DNA of 64,000 nt, from contig NZ_CP117516.1 of the NCBI RefSeq assembly GCF_028621955.1, forward strand, positions 2,254,001 to 2,318,000, read 5' to 3'. The notes under the pieces were generated by a model. The model ran no database searches, had not been told where the DNA came from, and worked only from the letters and a program-made list of their open reading frames with translations. The stretch's first letter is position 1, and every line of letters begins with the position of its first letter. Made by a program: the position numbers and the translations under genes. This document shows, piece by piece, positions 51,881 to 60,608 of the stretch. This DNA is from Erythrobacter sp. BLCC-B19 (GTDB lineage: Bacteria > Pseudomonadota > Alphaproteobacteria > Sphingomonadales > Sphingomonadaceae).

Positions 51881-52477
51881 ATGGCATCGCAAGAGATCGA
51901 GGCACTGAGTTCCGCGCTAGCGCGTCTGCCGGGGCTTGGCCCCCGCAGCGCGCGGCGCGCGGTGCTGTGGCTCGTCAAGCACCGCGAGAGCGCACTGCCC
52001 GCCCTGCTCGAAGCCCTTGCAGGCGTGGCCGAGACGCTGGTCGAATGTCACATCTGCGGCAATGTCGACACCTCCGACCCCTGCGGCATCTGCGCCGATC
52101 CGCGCCGCGACGGGCGCGCGCTGTGCGTGGTGGAGGAGGTCTCGGATGTCTGGGCGCTCGACCGCGCGCGGCTATTTCCCGGGCGCTATCATGTGCTCGG
52201 CGGCAGGCTCTCCGCGCTCGACGGGATCGGCCCTGACAGCCTCAACATCGCCAGCCTGCTCGCCCGTGTGGAAGCGGGCGGGATCGACGAAGTGGTGCTG
52301 GCCATGAACGCCACCCTCGAAGGCCAGACCACCGCGCACTACCTTGCCGAGCGGCTGGATGCCTTCCCGGTGCGCGTCACCCAGCTCGCCCACGGCCTGC
52401 CGGTCGGCGGCGAGCTCGACTATCTCGACGAGGGCACGCTGGCCCAAGCCCTGCGCGCGCGGCGGCCGGTGGGTTAG
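51881..52477 (+). CDS. recR: Recombination mediator RecR
   Basis: A 198-residue DNA repair protein that works with RecO and RecF to load RecA on gapped DNA. It has an N-terminal helix-hairpin-helix ([19 protein letters not shown]), the C4 zinc motif [16 protein letters not shown], and a Toprim domain starting [15 protein letters not shown]. All parts are intact and length is normal. It ends with a four-base overlap on the convergent DUF1330 gene. Confidence 0.96.
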   Translation: MASQEIEALSSALARLPGLGPRSARRAVLWLVKHRESALPALLEALAGVAETLVECHICGNVDTSDPCGICADPRRDGRALCVVEEVSDVWALDRARLFPGRYHVLGGRLSALDGIGPDSLNIASLLARVEAGGIDEVVLAMNATLEGQTTAHYLAERLDAFPVRVTQLAHGLPVGGELDYLDEGTLAQALRARRPVG

Positions 52478-52848
52478 GGCGCGGCGCCCTCGACCAGCAG
52501 GATCCGCGAGCGCGCATTGGCATGGCGCAGCCCCGCCACCGCCTTGTAATCCGCCCCGTCAAGGCACGCCCGCGCCGCCGCCATCGAGGCGAATTCGATC
52601 ACCACCATCCGACCCTCGGGCGCCGCCCCCTCGCGGGCCTCGCTCGCCCCGCCGCGCACCAGATAGCGCCCGCCGCAAGCGGCGATCACCGGGCCGACCT
52701 TGGCGACATATTGCGCATAGCCATCGGGATTGGTGACCGCGATCTCGCCCACGACATAGGCCTTGGGCGCAGCCTGCTCGCCCGCCGCCACCAGCGCCGT
52801 GCCGGCCACTCCCAGCCCCAGCACGCCGATCATCCCCGCCTTGCGCAT
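52474..52848 (-). CDS. Exported DUF1330 family protein
   Basis: A 124-residue protein with a signal peptide ([23 protein letters not shown]) and a DUF1330 domain, a small dimeric alpha/beta-barrel fold. The domain is recognised from [25 protein letters not shown] and [17 protein letters not shown]. Most DUF1330 proteins are cytosolic and uncharacterised; this one appears to be exported. The start at 52848 has GGAGGGG about seven bases before it, so it was preferred over the ATG at 52869. It lies between convergent recR and divergent def. Confidence 0.82.
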   Translation of the reverse strand: MRKAGMIGVLGLGVAGTALVAAGEQAAPKAYVVGEIAVTNPDGYAQYVAKVGPVIAACGGRYLVRGGASEAREGAAPEGRMVVIEFASMAAARACLDGADYKAVAGLRHANARSRILLVEGAAP

Positions 52849-52928
52849 CCTCGTCCCCTCCATTGCCATCAGATCCGCGTCATCCTGACAGCTTGATAAG
52901 CCGCGGTCACGGCCCTATCTTCGCGCGC

Positions 52929-53504
52929 ATGGCTATCCGCGAAATCCTCGAAGTGCCGGACCCCCGGCTCAAGGTCGTCTCGACCCCGGTCGAACCGCAT
53001 GAGTTCAATGACGACCTGCGCACCCTCGTCGACGATATGTTCGAGACGATGTACGATGCCCCGGGCATCGGCCTTGCCGCAATCCAGGTCGGCGTGCCCA
53101 AGCGGGTGCTGGTGATCGATCTCCAGCCCGACGATCCCGATGCCGAGCCGGTCGAATGCACCAGCCACGGCGGCCACAAGCACACGCACCCGGCGACCAA
53201 GAAGGAACCGCGCGTCTTCATCAACCCGGTGATCCTCGATCCGGCGGCAGAGCTTTCGACCTATCAGGAAGGCTGCCTCTCGGTGCCCGAGATCTACGCC
53301 GACGTCGACCGCCCGGCGACCTGCACGGTGCGCTATCAGGACTTGGACGGCAACACCCACGAGGAACACCTCGAAGGCCTGATGGCGACCTGCCTGCAGC
53401 ACGAGATGGACCACCTCGAAGGCATCCTGTTCATCGACCACCTCTCGCGCCTGAAGCGCGCAATGGTGCTGAAGAAGCTCGAGAAGATCCGGCGCGCGGC
53501 GTAA
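52929..53504 (+). CDS. def: Peptide deformylase with His-rich insertion
   Basis: A 191-residue metalloenzyme that removes the formyl group from new proteins. All three motifs are intact: [17 protein letters not shown] (metal-binding cysteine) and QHEMDHLEG (two metal-binding histidines and the catalytic glutamate). Between the first two motifs is an extra stretch of about 15-20 residues rich in histidine ([18 protein letters not shown]) that most deformylases lack. It might bind metal, but that is conjecture. The ATG at 52929 gives the usual [14 protein letters not shown] start. A hairpin follows the stop. Confidence 0.95.
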   Translation: MAIREILEVPDPRLKVVSTPVEPHEFNDDLRTLVDDMFETMYDAPGIGLAAIQVGVPKRVLVIDLQPDDPDAEPVECTSHGGHKHTHPATKKEPRVFINPVILDPAAELSTYQEGCLSVPEIYADVDRPATCTVRYQDLDGNTHEEHLEGLMATCLQHEMDHLEGILFIDHLSRLKRAMVLKKLEKIRRAA

Positions 53505-53513
53505 TTTGTTTGC

Positions 53514-53533
53514 GTGCCCGCCTCCGCGGGCAC
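53514..53533 (+). terminator. Hairpin after def
   Basis: GTGCCCGC (53514-53521) pairs with GCGGGCAC (53526-53533) across a four-base loop, ten bases after the def stop. There is no T-run after it, so it may only slow transcription or protect the mRNA end. Confidence 0.45.
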
Positions 53534-53635
53534 GTCCTCGGCGCTGATCCGAGCCTTGCAGGCTCGGGCACCTGCGGGCGGCCGGTCGGCCTTGCGGCCC
53601 TACGGGCCGGTGGTCGCGCTCCCCATTTTCCTCTT

Positions 53636-53664
53636 CGTCTCCCCGGGCTTGACCCGGGGCCCCG
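53636..53664 (+). repeat. Short palindromic intergenic repeat, copy 3
   Basis: Begins CGTCTCCCCGGG; the arms CCCCGGG (53641-53647) and CCCGGGG (53653-53659) form a hairpin. It shares its first 11 bases with copies at 30568-30598 and 50816-50843. It lies between def and rmuC in a gap with several other GC-rich hairpins. Confidence 0.6.
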
Positions 53665-53728
53665 CTTTTGTGTTGGAAAGCGCGACGCAGGCCTAGCGTT
53701 CCCCATTCGTTCCGTGTAGGCTTGCCGC

Positions 53729-55204
53729 ATGGACCCTGCGATTCTCTCGATCATTGCCCTTTTGGCTGGCCTTGCCCTCGGCTGGTTCATCGCCTCGCGC
53801 CCGCTGGCTGACCTGCGCGCGCGGCTGACGGCGGCGGAGGCGGCCGGGGCTGAGGGGGAGGCGAAATTCGCCCGCGCCATTGCCGAACTGGGCGAGGCAC
53901 GGATCGAGGTGGCGGGGCTCAAGGAGCGCGTTGGCCAAGCCGATGGACTGATGGCGCGGCTCGATTCGGTGGAGGCCGATCGCGCTGCTCTGGCGCAGAA
54001 GCTTGCCGCGCTGGAAAGTGCATCGGCTGAACGCGAGAAGGCCTTTGCCGAACAGAAAGCCGCGCTGCTCGCCGCGCAGGACAGTCTCAAGAAGGAATTC
54101 GAGAACGCAGGCAGCCGGGTGCTCGAACAGGCGCAGAAGGCGTTCCTTGAACGGGCGCACGCGCGGTTCGAAGAGAGTGAGAAGACCAGTGCAGAGCGGT
54201 TGAAGTCCCTGCTCGCTCCGGTCGATCAGCGGCTCAGGAGCTACGAAGAACAGGTGCAGGCACTTGAGAAGCAGCGCGTTGATGCCTTCGGCCAGCTTAT
54301 GGGGCAAATCGATGCGCTGCGGGTCGGTCAGGAAGCGGTCCGCACCGAGGCGCTCCGGCTCGGCAACTCGCTCCGCAATGCCCCCAAGGCGCGCGGGCGC
54401 TGGGGCGAACAGCAGTTGCGCAACGTGCTCGAACAATGTGGGCTGTCCGAACACACCGATTTCGTAACCGAACAATCGATCGACACCGACGAAGGTCGGC
54501 TGCGCCCCGATGCAATCGTGCGGGTGCCGGGCAACAAGCAGCTGGTGATCGACGCGAAAGTTTCACTCAACGCCTATCAGGATGCCTTCGAGGCCGAGGA
54601 GGAGGATGCCCGCAAGGCGCATTTGGACAACCACGCCGCCTCGATGCGCAACCACATCCAGACACTCGGCACCAAAAGCTACCAGTCGCAGTTCGAGAAC
54701 GCGCCCGACTACGTGATCATGTTCGTGCCGGGCGAGCATTTCATCGCCGCCGCGCTCGAACATGACTCAACCCTGTGGGACTTCGCCTTCAAGAACAAAG
54801 TTCTGCTCGCAAGTCCGACCAATCTTGTGGCGATCGCGCGGACGATTGCGCAAGTCTGGCAACAGGAAGGGTTGGCGCGTGAGGCGCGCGAGATCGGCAA
54901 ACTCGCAGCGACGCTCTACGACAGCCTCGCTAAGACCCAAGACGATCTGATGAAGACCGGCGTTCACCTCGGCCGCGCGGTCAATTCCTTCAACGATTTC
55001 GCGCGGACCTATGAGGGCAATGTAATGAGCCGTGCCCGCCGTCTCACCGAAAAGCACATCCAGATTGGCAAGCGGGAAATCAGCGATGAGGTTCCGCTGG
55101 TCGAAGTGTCGCCGCGTTACGGCAATGGTGATGCCACCGATGTTGCAGCGCTCGAAGCCTCTGATAAGGATAGCGAAAGCGACAAGCGCGACGCAGCGGA
55201 GTAA
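53729..55204 (+). CDS. rmuC: DNA recombination protein RmuC
   Basis: A 491-residue protein. One N-terminal transmembrane helix (ILSIIALLAGLALGWFIAS) anchors it. A long coiled coil (about 30-215) is rich in Ala, Glu, Lys and Leu. The RmuC nuclease-like domain (about 225-450) contains ARGRWGEQQLRNVLEQCG, LVIDAKVSLNAYQDAFEA, and YVIMFVPGEHFIAAAL, with the PD-(D/E)XK-type core D-A-K. It limits rearrangements at inverted repeats in E. coli. The acidic tail is of low complexity. The DUF3291 gene follows five bases later. Confidence 0.93.
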   Translation: MDPAILSIIALLAGLALGWFIASRPLADLRARLTAAEAAGAEGEAKFARAIAELGEARIEVAGLKERVGQADGLMARLDSVEADRAALAQKLAALESASAEREKAFAEQKAALLAAQDSLKKEFENAGSRVLEQAQKAFLERAHARFEESEKTSAERLKSLLAPVDQRLRSYEEQVQALEKQRVDAFGQLMGQIDALRVGQEAVRTEALRLGNSLRNAPKARGRWGEQQLRNVLEQCGLSEHTDFVTEQSIDTDEGRLRPDAIVRVPGNKQLVIDAKVSLNAYQDAFEAEEEDARKAHLDNHAASMRNHIQTLGTKSYQSQFENAPDYVIMFVPGEHFIAAALEHDSTLWDFAFKNKVLLASPTNLVAIARTIAQVWQQEGLAREAREIGKLAATLYDSLAKTQDDLMKTGVHLGRAVNSFNDFARTYEGNVMSRARRLTEKHIQIGKREISDEVPLVEVSPRYGNGDATDVAALEASDKDSESDKRDAAE

Positions 55205-55209
55205 GGCGG

Positions 55210-55725
55210 ATGAGAGGGCAGGGCAGTGGCTGGCAGTTGGCGCAGATCAACATCGGCAAGTTGCTCGCGCCCGAAGGCGATCCGCGGGTGCAGCCCTTTT
55301 TCGACGCGCTCGAACGGGTGAACGCCATCGCCGATGCCTCGCCCGGCTTTGTCTGGCGGCTGCAATCGGACAGCGGCAACGCGACCGATTTTGACGTCGC
55401 CTCCGATCCGCTGCTGCTGGTCAATATGTCGGTATGGCAGGATGCGGAAAGCCTGTTCGCGTTCGTCTATCGCTCGGGCCACACGCCGGAAATGGCGCGG
55501 CGGCGCGAGTATTTTCACCGCTTCGAAAGCGCCTATCAGGCCTTGTGGTGGGTGCCTGTAGGCCACCGCCCCAGCATCGACGAGGGGCTTTCGCGCCTGT
55601 GGATGCTCGACCGCTACGGCCCGTGCCCGCAGAGCTTCACCTTCAAGGCGCGCTTCCCGCAGCCCGGCCTCGCCGATCCGCCGCTCGATATGCAGCCTGA
55701 TCCCTGGTGCGTCGGCAACACGTGA
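55210..55725 (+). CDS. DUF3291 family protein
   Basis: A 171-residue protein of the DUF3291 family, a small alpha/beta-barrel-like fold of unknown activity. Recognisable parts are WQLAQINIGKLLAP, FFDALERVNAIADASPGFVWRL, LLLVNMSVWQDAESLFAFVY and the C-terminal LDRYGPCPQSFTF. It is cytosolic, with no signal peptide. The ATG lies five bases after rmuC, so the two are co-transcribed. No functional link between them is known to me. Confidence 0.85.
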   Translation: MRGQGSGWQLAQINIGKLLAPEGDPRVQPFFDALERVNAIADASPGFVWRLQSDSGNATDFDVASDPLLLVNMSVWQDAESLFAFVYRSGHTPEMARRREYFHRFESAYQALWWVPVGHRPSIDEGLSRLWMLDRYGPCPQSFTFKARFPQPGLADPPLDMQPDPWCVGNT

Positions 55726-55913
55726 AGCGACGCTTTCCTACAGGCATCGGGAGGGTCATGGTGCGGGCCGCTCTTTCTCATCGTCCGCCCCAGAACTCGC
55801 GGCAAAGCCCGCTCACGGCTCGATCAGGGACTATTTCGCGCGCGTGATTTCTTGTCCGTCCGGACGCAAGTTTGCTCTATCAATCTGTATTGTCTAGAAA
55901 AAATCCAAGTAGG

Positions 55914-55936
55914 AAAGGTGACACGGTGTCACCTTT
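55914..55936. terminator. 23-base palindrome, possible bidirectional terminator
   Basis: AAAGGTGACAC (55914-55924) and GTGTCACCTTT (55926-55936) are exact reverse complements around one G. The A-rich and T-rich ends make it a terminator for both directions, just after the convergent ends of the DUF3291 and TrmH-type genes. The 188 bases before it (55726-55913) are unusually AT-rich in their second half and show no gene. Confidence 0.55.
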
Positions 55937-55943
55937 GTAACGC

Positions 55944-56738
55944 TTATTCAAGCACTGCCAGCACTTCATAGGCCAGCACCGCGCCTGCCATAGCCGCATT
56001 CAGGGAATCCGCGCGGCCTTTCATCGGCATGGTCACGCGCAGATCGCAGGCCGCCTCGTAATCCTCCGGCAGACCTTGCGATTCGTTGCCGACGAGGATG
56101 AAGCACGGCGCCGTATAGGCCGCCCCACGATAGGGCACGGCATCGCGCAAGGAAGCCGCGACCAGCTGGCCGTCTCCCGCGCGCAGCCACGGCAGAAAAT
56201 CCTCCCACCGCGCCTGTGCCAGCCCCACGGTGAACACCGCGCCCATGCTCGCCCGCACGGCCTCGGCGCTGAAGGGGTCGGCGCAGTCGTCGATCAGGAT
56301 GAGGCCGCCTGCGCCCACCGCGTCGCAGGTGCGCAGCATCGTGCCGAGATTGCCCGGATCGCGCAAAGCCTGCGCGGCAAGCCAGATCGGCGCAGCGTTG
56401 CGGTCGAGCTGGCCGAGCGCCGTGTCCCACTCGTCAAACACCCCGGCCACGGCCTGGGCGTTCTCCTTGCCGGTGATCTTGGAGAGAATGTCGGGCGTGG
56501 TCGCGATCACCTCGCCGCCCGCTGCCATGACGTCAGCCTCAAGCCGTTCAAGCAGCGGATGTTCGCGCCCCTCGGCCATCACCAGCGTCCGGGGCAAGCG
56601 TCCGCAAGCCCGGGCATCTTCGAGCAGGCGAAGGCCTTCGACAAGAAACTGGCCCGCGCGCTTGCGATGCTTCTTGTCCCGCAGCGAGCGCAGGTATTTG
56701 ACCGTCGGGTTGGAAAAGCCGGTGATGTGCTTGCGCAT
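55944..56738 (-). CDS. TrmH/SpoU family RNA 2'-O-methyltransferase
   Basis: A 264-residue SPOUT-fold methyltransferase. An N-terminal substrate-binding part (ITGFSNPTVKYLRSLRDKKHRKRAGQ, then FLVEG) precedes the knotted SAM domain with motif 1 RDPGNLGTMLRTCDAVGAGG, motif 2 ILVGNESQGLP and motif 3 PMKGRADSLNAAMAGAVLAYE. Such enzymes 2'-O-methylate ribose in rRNA or tRNA; the exact target is not evident. It lies on the same strand as the HPr gene but 33 bases downstream of it, perhaps at the end of that transcript. Confidence 0.88.
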   Translation of the reverse strand: MRKHITGFSNPTVKYLRSLRDKKHRKRAGQFLVEGLRLLEDARACGRLPRTLVMAEGREHPLLERLEADVMAAGGEVIATTPDILSKITGKENAQAVAGVFDEWDTALGQLDRNAAPIWLAAQALRDPGNLGTMLRTCDAVGAGGLILIDDCADPFSAEAVRASMGAVFTVGLAQARWEDFLPWLRAGDGQLVAASLRDAVPYRGAAYTAPCFILVGNESQGLPEDYEAACDLRVTMPMKGRADSLNAAMAGAVLAYEVLAVLE

Positions 56739-56771
56739 GGCAGGCCGCCTAGCCCAACCGGCCGCGGCGCA

Positions 56772-57050
56772 CTAGTCCTCGCCGAAGCCGTCGGCGATCA
56801 GCGCGACGAGATCGGCGAGCACCGCGTCCGCGCCGTCACCTTCGACCGCCACTTCGACCGTGTCACCCTTGGCCGCGCCGAGCATCATCAGCCCGAGGAT
56901 CGATCCGCCCGCCGCGCTGTGCGGCGCCTTGGAGACGGTCACCTTGACGCCATCGGGCAACGCGGCGACCGCGCCGACGAACTTCGCGCTCGCCCGCGCG
57001 TGCAAGCCGCGCCGGTTGACGATGGTGACGTGCTGCCTTGCCTCCCCCAC
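56772..57050 (-). CDS. ptsH: HPr-like phosphocarrier protein
   Basis: A 92-residue HPr. The phospho-acceptor is His17 in RRGLHARAS and the regulatory serine is probably Ser50 in GGSILGLMML, a target for HprK. Start is GTG. In alphaproteobacteria such HPr proteins take part in a regulatory phosphorelay rather than sugar uptake, and no sugar permease is seen here. Enzyme I is not in the window. It follows the EIIA gene after ten bases and closes the chvI-chvG-hprK-rapZ-EIIA-HPr run. Confidence 0.93.
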   Translation of the reverse strand: MGEARQHVTIVNRRGLHARASAKFVGAVAALPDGVKVTVSKAPHSAAGGSILGLMMLGAAKGDTVEVAVEGDGADAVLADLVALIADGFGED

Positions 57051-57060
57051 GGCGGCGTTC

Positions 57061-57489
57061 CTAGGCCTTGGCCCGTGCGGGCGGGGCGGTGTCGGCGCTC
57101 AGCAATTCGCTGGCGATGGTGATGTAGTTGCGTCCGGCGGTCTGCGCGGCGTGGACCGCAGCGGTGACGTCCATCGCCTTGCGCGCGCCTGCGAGGCGGA
57201 TCAGCATCGGCAGGTTGATCCCCGCGATCACCTCGACATGGCCTGTTTCAAGCAGCGAAATGGCCAGGTTCGACGGAGTGCCGCCGAACAGATCGGTGAG
57301 GATGATGACGCCCTTGCCCGCGTCGACCGCAGCGATTGCTCCGGCGATGTCGGCGCGGCGCTGCTCCATGTCGTCATTGGGGCCGATGCAGACCGTGACG
57401 ATGCCCTCTTGCGGGCCGACCACGTGCTCCATCGCCTCGACGAATTGGTCCGCGAGGCGGCCATGGGTTACCAGGATCAAGCCGATCAT
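57061..57489 (-). CDS. PTS EIIA component, mannose family
   Basis: A 142-residue EIIA-Man type domain protein. The phospho-acceptor histidine is His9 in ILVTHGRLA, and LTDLFGGTPSNLA is the family motif near residue 67. No EIIB, EIIC or EIID is encoded nearby, so it should be a regulatory phosphate acceptor, as in the incomplete PTS of many alphaproteobacteria. It lies between rapZ, 109 bases upstream, and HPr. Confidence 0.93.
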   Translation of the reverse strand: MIGLILVTHGRLADQFVEAMEHVVGPQEGIVTVCIGPNDDMEQRRADIAGAIAAVDAGKGVIILTDLFGGTPSNLAISLLETGHVEVIAGINLPMLIRLAGARKAMDVTAAVHAAQTAGRNYITIASELLSADTAPPARAKA

Positions 57490-57598
57490 GTGTGAATAGG
57501 GGTCCGTTAACTGCCCGGCGAGGGGGCTGCCTTACGCGTTTCTACCGTGGCCGACAATGCGATTGGTTGCATTGCAGCGAAAATTGCCCGTCCGCCGG

Positions 57599-58546
57599 CT
57601 AGCGCTTGTCGCCTTCAAGAGCGTCAGCCGCACGCGAGCCGAGGTTGCGGTGGCGGACAGTGGGGGAAAAACCCGCATCGCGCAAGGCCTGTGCCATGGC
57701 TTCGGCGGTGAAGACCGAGCGGTGTTTCCCGCCGGTACAGCCGAAAGCGACATGAACATAGGGCTTGCCCTGCTCGGCATAGCGCGGGAGCAGCAGCAGC
57801 AGCAGGTCACGGATCCGGGCGAAGGCCTCGGCGAAGGCCGGGTCGCGGCGGATGTGATCGCCCACGGCGGCGTCCTGCCCTGTCTGTTCCCTGAGGCCCG
57901 GCACCCAGTGCGGATTGTCGAGGAAGCGCATATCGAACACCAGGTCAGCCAGCGGTGGCATCCCGCGAGCAAAGCCGAAGCTCGACAGGGTGACGGTCAG
58001 CGCCGCGCTCTTGTCAGCCGGGGCGAAGAGTTCGCGAATCCGGCCTTGCAGGTCGTTGCTGGTCATCGCCGAGGTGTCGATCATCACCTCCGCCCAGCGG
58101 CGCAGCGGTTCGAGCAGCTCGCGCTCGGCCGTTATGCCTTCCTGCACCGGGCGGCCATCGGCCATCGGGTGGCGGCGGCGCGTCTCGTTGAAGCGCCGTT
58201 CGAGCTCGCCGCCCGCGCAGTCGAGGAACAGCGAGGTGAGCGCGAGGTCGGGCCGGGCGCTCAAGTCCTTCACCAAGGCGATGATGTCGGCCGGCACGAA
58301 GCCGCGGGTGCGCGAATCGAAGCCGATCGCGAGCGGCCCGCGGGTCTCGTCAGGCATGGTGACGAGCCGCTTGAGCATCCGCACCGGAAAGTTGTCGATC
58401 GTCTCCCAGCCCAGATCCTCGAGCACGTCGAGCGCGGTCGATTTGCCTGCGCCCGCAAGGCCGGTGACAAGCAGCAGCTGTCGCCGCGCGGACGGCGGGG
58501 TCGCCGGCGCGGGCTCTGGGGAAGAAGGGGCGGCAGGATCGCTCAT
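57599..58546 (-). CDS. rapZ: RapZ-type nucleotide-binding RNase adapter
   Basis: A 315-residue P-loop protein. After a proline-rich N-terminal tail comes Walker A GLAGAGKSTALDVLEDLGW, then ETIDNFP, FLDC and ERRFNETRRRHP. The C-terminal half has the conserved YVHVAFGCTGGKHRSVF. In E. coli RapZ guides RNase E to small RNA GlmZ and senses amino-sugar supply; in alphaproteobacteria it is encoded with hprK and EIIA, but its partner there is less clear. The start overlaps the hprK stop (ATGA). Confidence 0.93.
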   Translation of the reverse strand: MSDPAAPSSPEPAPATPPSARRQLLLVTGLAGAGKSTALDVLEDLGWETIDNFPVRMLKRLVTMPDETRGPLAIGFDSRTRGFVPADIIALVKDLSARPDLALTSLFLDCAGGELERRFNETRRRHPMADGRPVQEGITAERELLEPLRRWAEVMIDTSAMTSNDLQGRIRELFAPADKSAALTVTLSSFGFARGMPPLADLVFDMRFLDNPHWVPGLREQTGQDAAVGDHIRRDPAFAEAFARIRDLLLLLLPRYAEQGKPYVHVAFGCTGGKHRSVFTAEAMAQALRDAGFSPTVRHRNLGSRAADALEGDKR

Positions 58547-59019
58547 GCTGCTCTATGTGGTGATGGGCCGGGGCAAAGGGAAGATGGATCGAATACCTGC
58601 CCGTGCAGTCGCAGCGCCCATTCGGCGCGCAGGGCCGGGGCATGGGCGCCGGGATCGAAGGCCAGCACCGGCACGGCAATGCCTTCGATGTCGCGGGTGG
58701 GCAGCGGCGTTTCGGGCAGACGCTCAGGCGGCGGGCCACCGAGCGTGAGGATCAGCGCGACCGGGGCGGGCACGGCGACAGGGAGCGACACCAGGCCCAC
58801 CCCGCGCAGTTCCAGCAGTCCGGCGATATTGGGCGGCGGGGCGGCGATCAGGCGTCCGGACTGCGCCACCACGGTCACGGCATCATCGCCGATCAACCCC
58901 GCACCGCGGTCGATCAGAGCGAGCGCGAGGCTTGACTTGCCGCTGCCCGGCCTCCCCTCGATCAGCAAGGCGCGGCCCTCGATCACCACCGCGCTGGCGT
59001 GAAGGACGCGGCCGTTCAT
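58543..59019 (-). CDS. hprK: HPr kinase/phosphorylase, short form
   Basis: A 158-residue kinase core lacking the N-terminal domain of Firmicutes HprK, as is usual in alphaproteobacteria. The P-loop is IEGRPGSGKSSLALAL, followed by GLIGDDAV with the catalytic aspartates and an RGVGL-type segment. It phosphorylates a serine of HPr, presumably Ser50 of the protein at 56772. The start overlaps the chvG stop and its stop overlaps rapZ, so the cascade sensor kinase-HprK-RapZ is translationally linked. Confidence 0.92.
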   Translation of the reverse strand: MNGRVLHASAVVIEGRALLIEGRPGSGKSSLALALIDRGAGLIGDDAVTVVAQSGRLIAAPPPNIAGLLELRGVGLVSLPVAVPAPVALILTLGGPPPERLPETPLPTRDIEGIAVPVLAFDPGAHAPALRAEWALRLHGQVFDPSSLCPGPSPHRAA

Positions 59020-60608
59020 GGCGCGGCAGGCAGGGTGAGGCGCAGGCACGCGCCCGCTGTCCCGTCGGGGCGGGCCTCGGCGGTGAGGGTGCCGTCATGC
59101 GCTTCGGCAATGGCGCGGCCAATCGCAAGGCCGAGCCCGGAATGATTGCCGAAGCTCTCGCCTTCGGGGCGGTCGGAATGGAACCGGCGAAACACGGCTT
59201 CGCGCGCGTCGGGGGCGATGCCGGGGCCCTCGTCGGTGACTTCGGTGACCACCATGCGCCCCGCCGGACGCAAGGTGACGCGCACCGTGCCGCCCTCGGG
59301 CGAGAAGGAGACGGCATTGTCGATGAGGTTTTCCGCCACACGCTCGAGCTGGGTCGGCACCCCCATCACGCGCAGGCGTGCCCCCTGCGGCACCCTTGCG
59401 TCGAGTTCGAGCCGCCGCCCGCCGTTCAGCCCCCGGTTCTCGCGGCTGCGGATCAGGTTGGCAAAAAGCTCGGCAAGGTCGACGTGCTCCAGCGTTGCCC
59501 GGCTGATCTCGGCGTCGACCCGGCTGGCTGCGGCAATCTCGGTGACGAGGCGGTCGATCCGGCGCACATCATGCGCCGCGATCTGGAGCAATTCGGCGCG
59601 CAGGGCCGGATCCTCGACCCGCGGCAGAGTGTCGACCGCGTTGCGCAAGGACGCGAGCGGGTTCTTGATCTCGTGCGCGACATCCGCAGCGAAGCTGTCG
59701 ACCGCGTCGATCCGCTGGCGCAGCGCCCCGGTCATGTCGGAAACCGCGCGGGCGAGCAGGCCGATCTCGTCGCTGCGCTGCGGCAGGCGCGGCACTTCCA
59801 CCTCGCGGTCGCGCCCCTGCTTCACCCTGACCGCCGCGCGGGCGAGCAGCCGCAAGGGGGTGACGATGGTGCGCGCGAGGAACAGCGAGAGCGCCGCCGA
59901 GGCACCCAGCACCAGCAGCATCGCCAGGAACAGCATCGAGCGTGCCGCGCGCACGCTTTCGGTGATGTCGACCGCGTTGCGCACGGTCAGCAGGGTCGCG
60001 CCTTGCAGACCGACCGGCACGGCGGCGGTGATCACCGGCGTACCGTCGCGCCAGTCATAGAGCCGCACCTGCGACAGGCCCAATTCGCGCGCGCGGGCGA
60101 GTTCGGGCCATGCATCGGCGTCCTGCGCCTCGGGTTCCTGATAGTCCTGCACCGCTTCGGCGCTGACGATGGTGTCGACCGTCCGGTCGAGCCAGCGCGA
60201 GAAGCGCTGTTCCCAATCGTCATCGGCAATGTCGTTGAAGCGGAAGGCGGGCGCGGCAAGGGCAAAGCTGTCGGCGGTAAGGCGGCCCTTGGCGTCGAAC
60301 ATCCGCAGGCGCATCCGCTGTTCCTTGCCGATCTGCACCAGCAGCGCCTCCTGCCGTTCGCGCGTGGCTCCGGCCAGCGCCTCGGCGGTGATCTGGGCTT
60401 CGATGCGGGCGGAGTTCAGGCGCTCGTTGATCAGCTGGGTGCGATAGCTGTCGAGATAGAATAGCCCGCTGCCCAGCAGCAGCAGCGGCAGAATGTTGAC
60501 CGCGAGGATGCGACCGGTCAGGGCGAAGCGGCCCGTCGCGGTCATTTTCTCGGCCCCGGACGTCCCACGCCCCGCGCCGCGCCCTCCGTCACCGGCCGGA
60601 TCAGCCAT
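59016..60608 (-). CDS. chvG: Sensor histidine kinase, ChvG-like
   Basis: A 530-residue membrane kinase. Two transmembrane helices (around residues 30-50 and 275-300) frame a periplasmic sensor domain of about 225 residues, then come HAMP, the H-box [18 protein letters not shown], the N-box [22 protein letters not shown] and [12 protein letters not shown]. Sequence and position match ChvG/ExoS, which responds to acid and envelope stress in rhizobia. The start at 60608 overlaps the response-regulator gene by eight bases. Its partner is ChvI at 60601. Confidence 0.92.
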   Translation of the reverse strand: MADPAGDGGRGAGRGTSGAEKMTATGRFALTGRILAVNILPLLLLGSGLFYLDSYRTQLINERLNSARIEAQITAEALAGATRERQEALLVQIGKEQRMRLRMFDAKGRLTADSFALAAPAFRFNDIADDDWEQRFSRWLDRTVDTIVSAEAVQDYQEPEAQDADAWPELARARELGLSQVRLYDWRDGTPVITAAVPVGLQGATLLTVRNAVDITESVRAARSMLFLAMLLVLGASAALSLFLARTIVTPLRLLARAAVRVKQGRDREVEVPRLPQRSDEIGLLARAVSDMTGALRQRIDAVDSFAADVAHEIKNPLASLRNAVDTLPRVEDPALRAELLQIAAHDVRRIDRLVTEIAAASRVDAEISRATLEHVDLAELFANLIRSRENRGLNGGRRLELDARVPQGARLRVMGVPTQLERVAENLIDNAVSFSPEGGTVRVTLRPAGRMVVTEVTDEGPGIAPDAREAVFRRFHSDRPEGESFGNHSGLGLAIGRAIAEAHDGTLTAEARPDGTAGACLRLTLPAAP

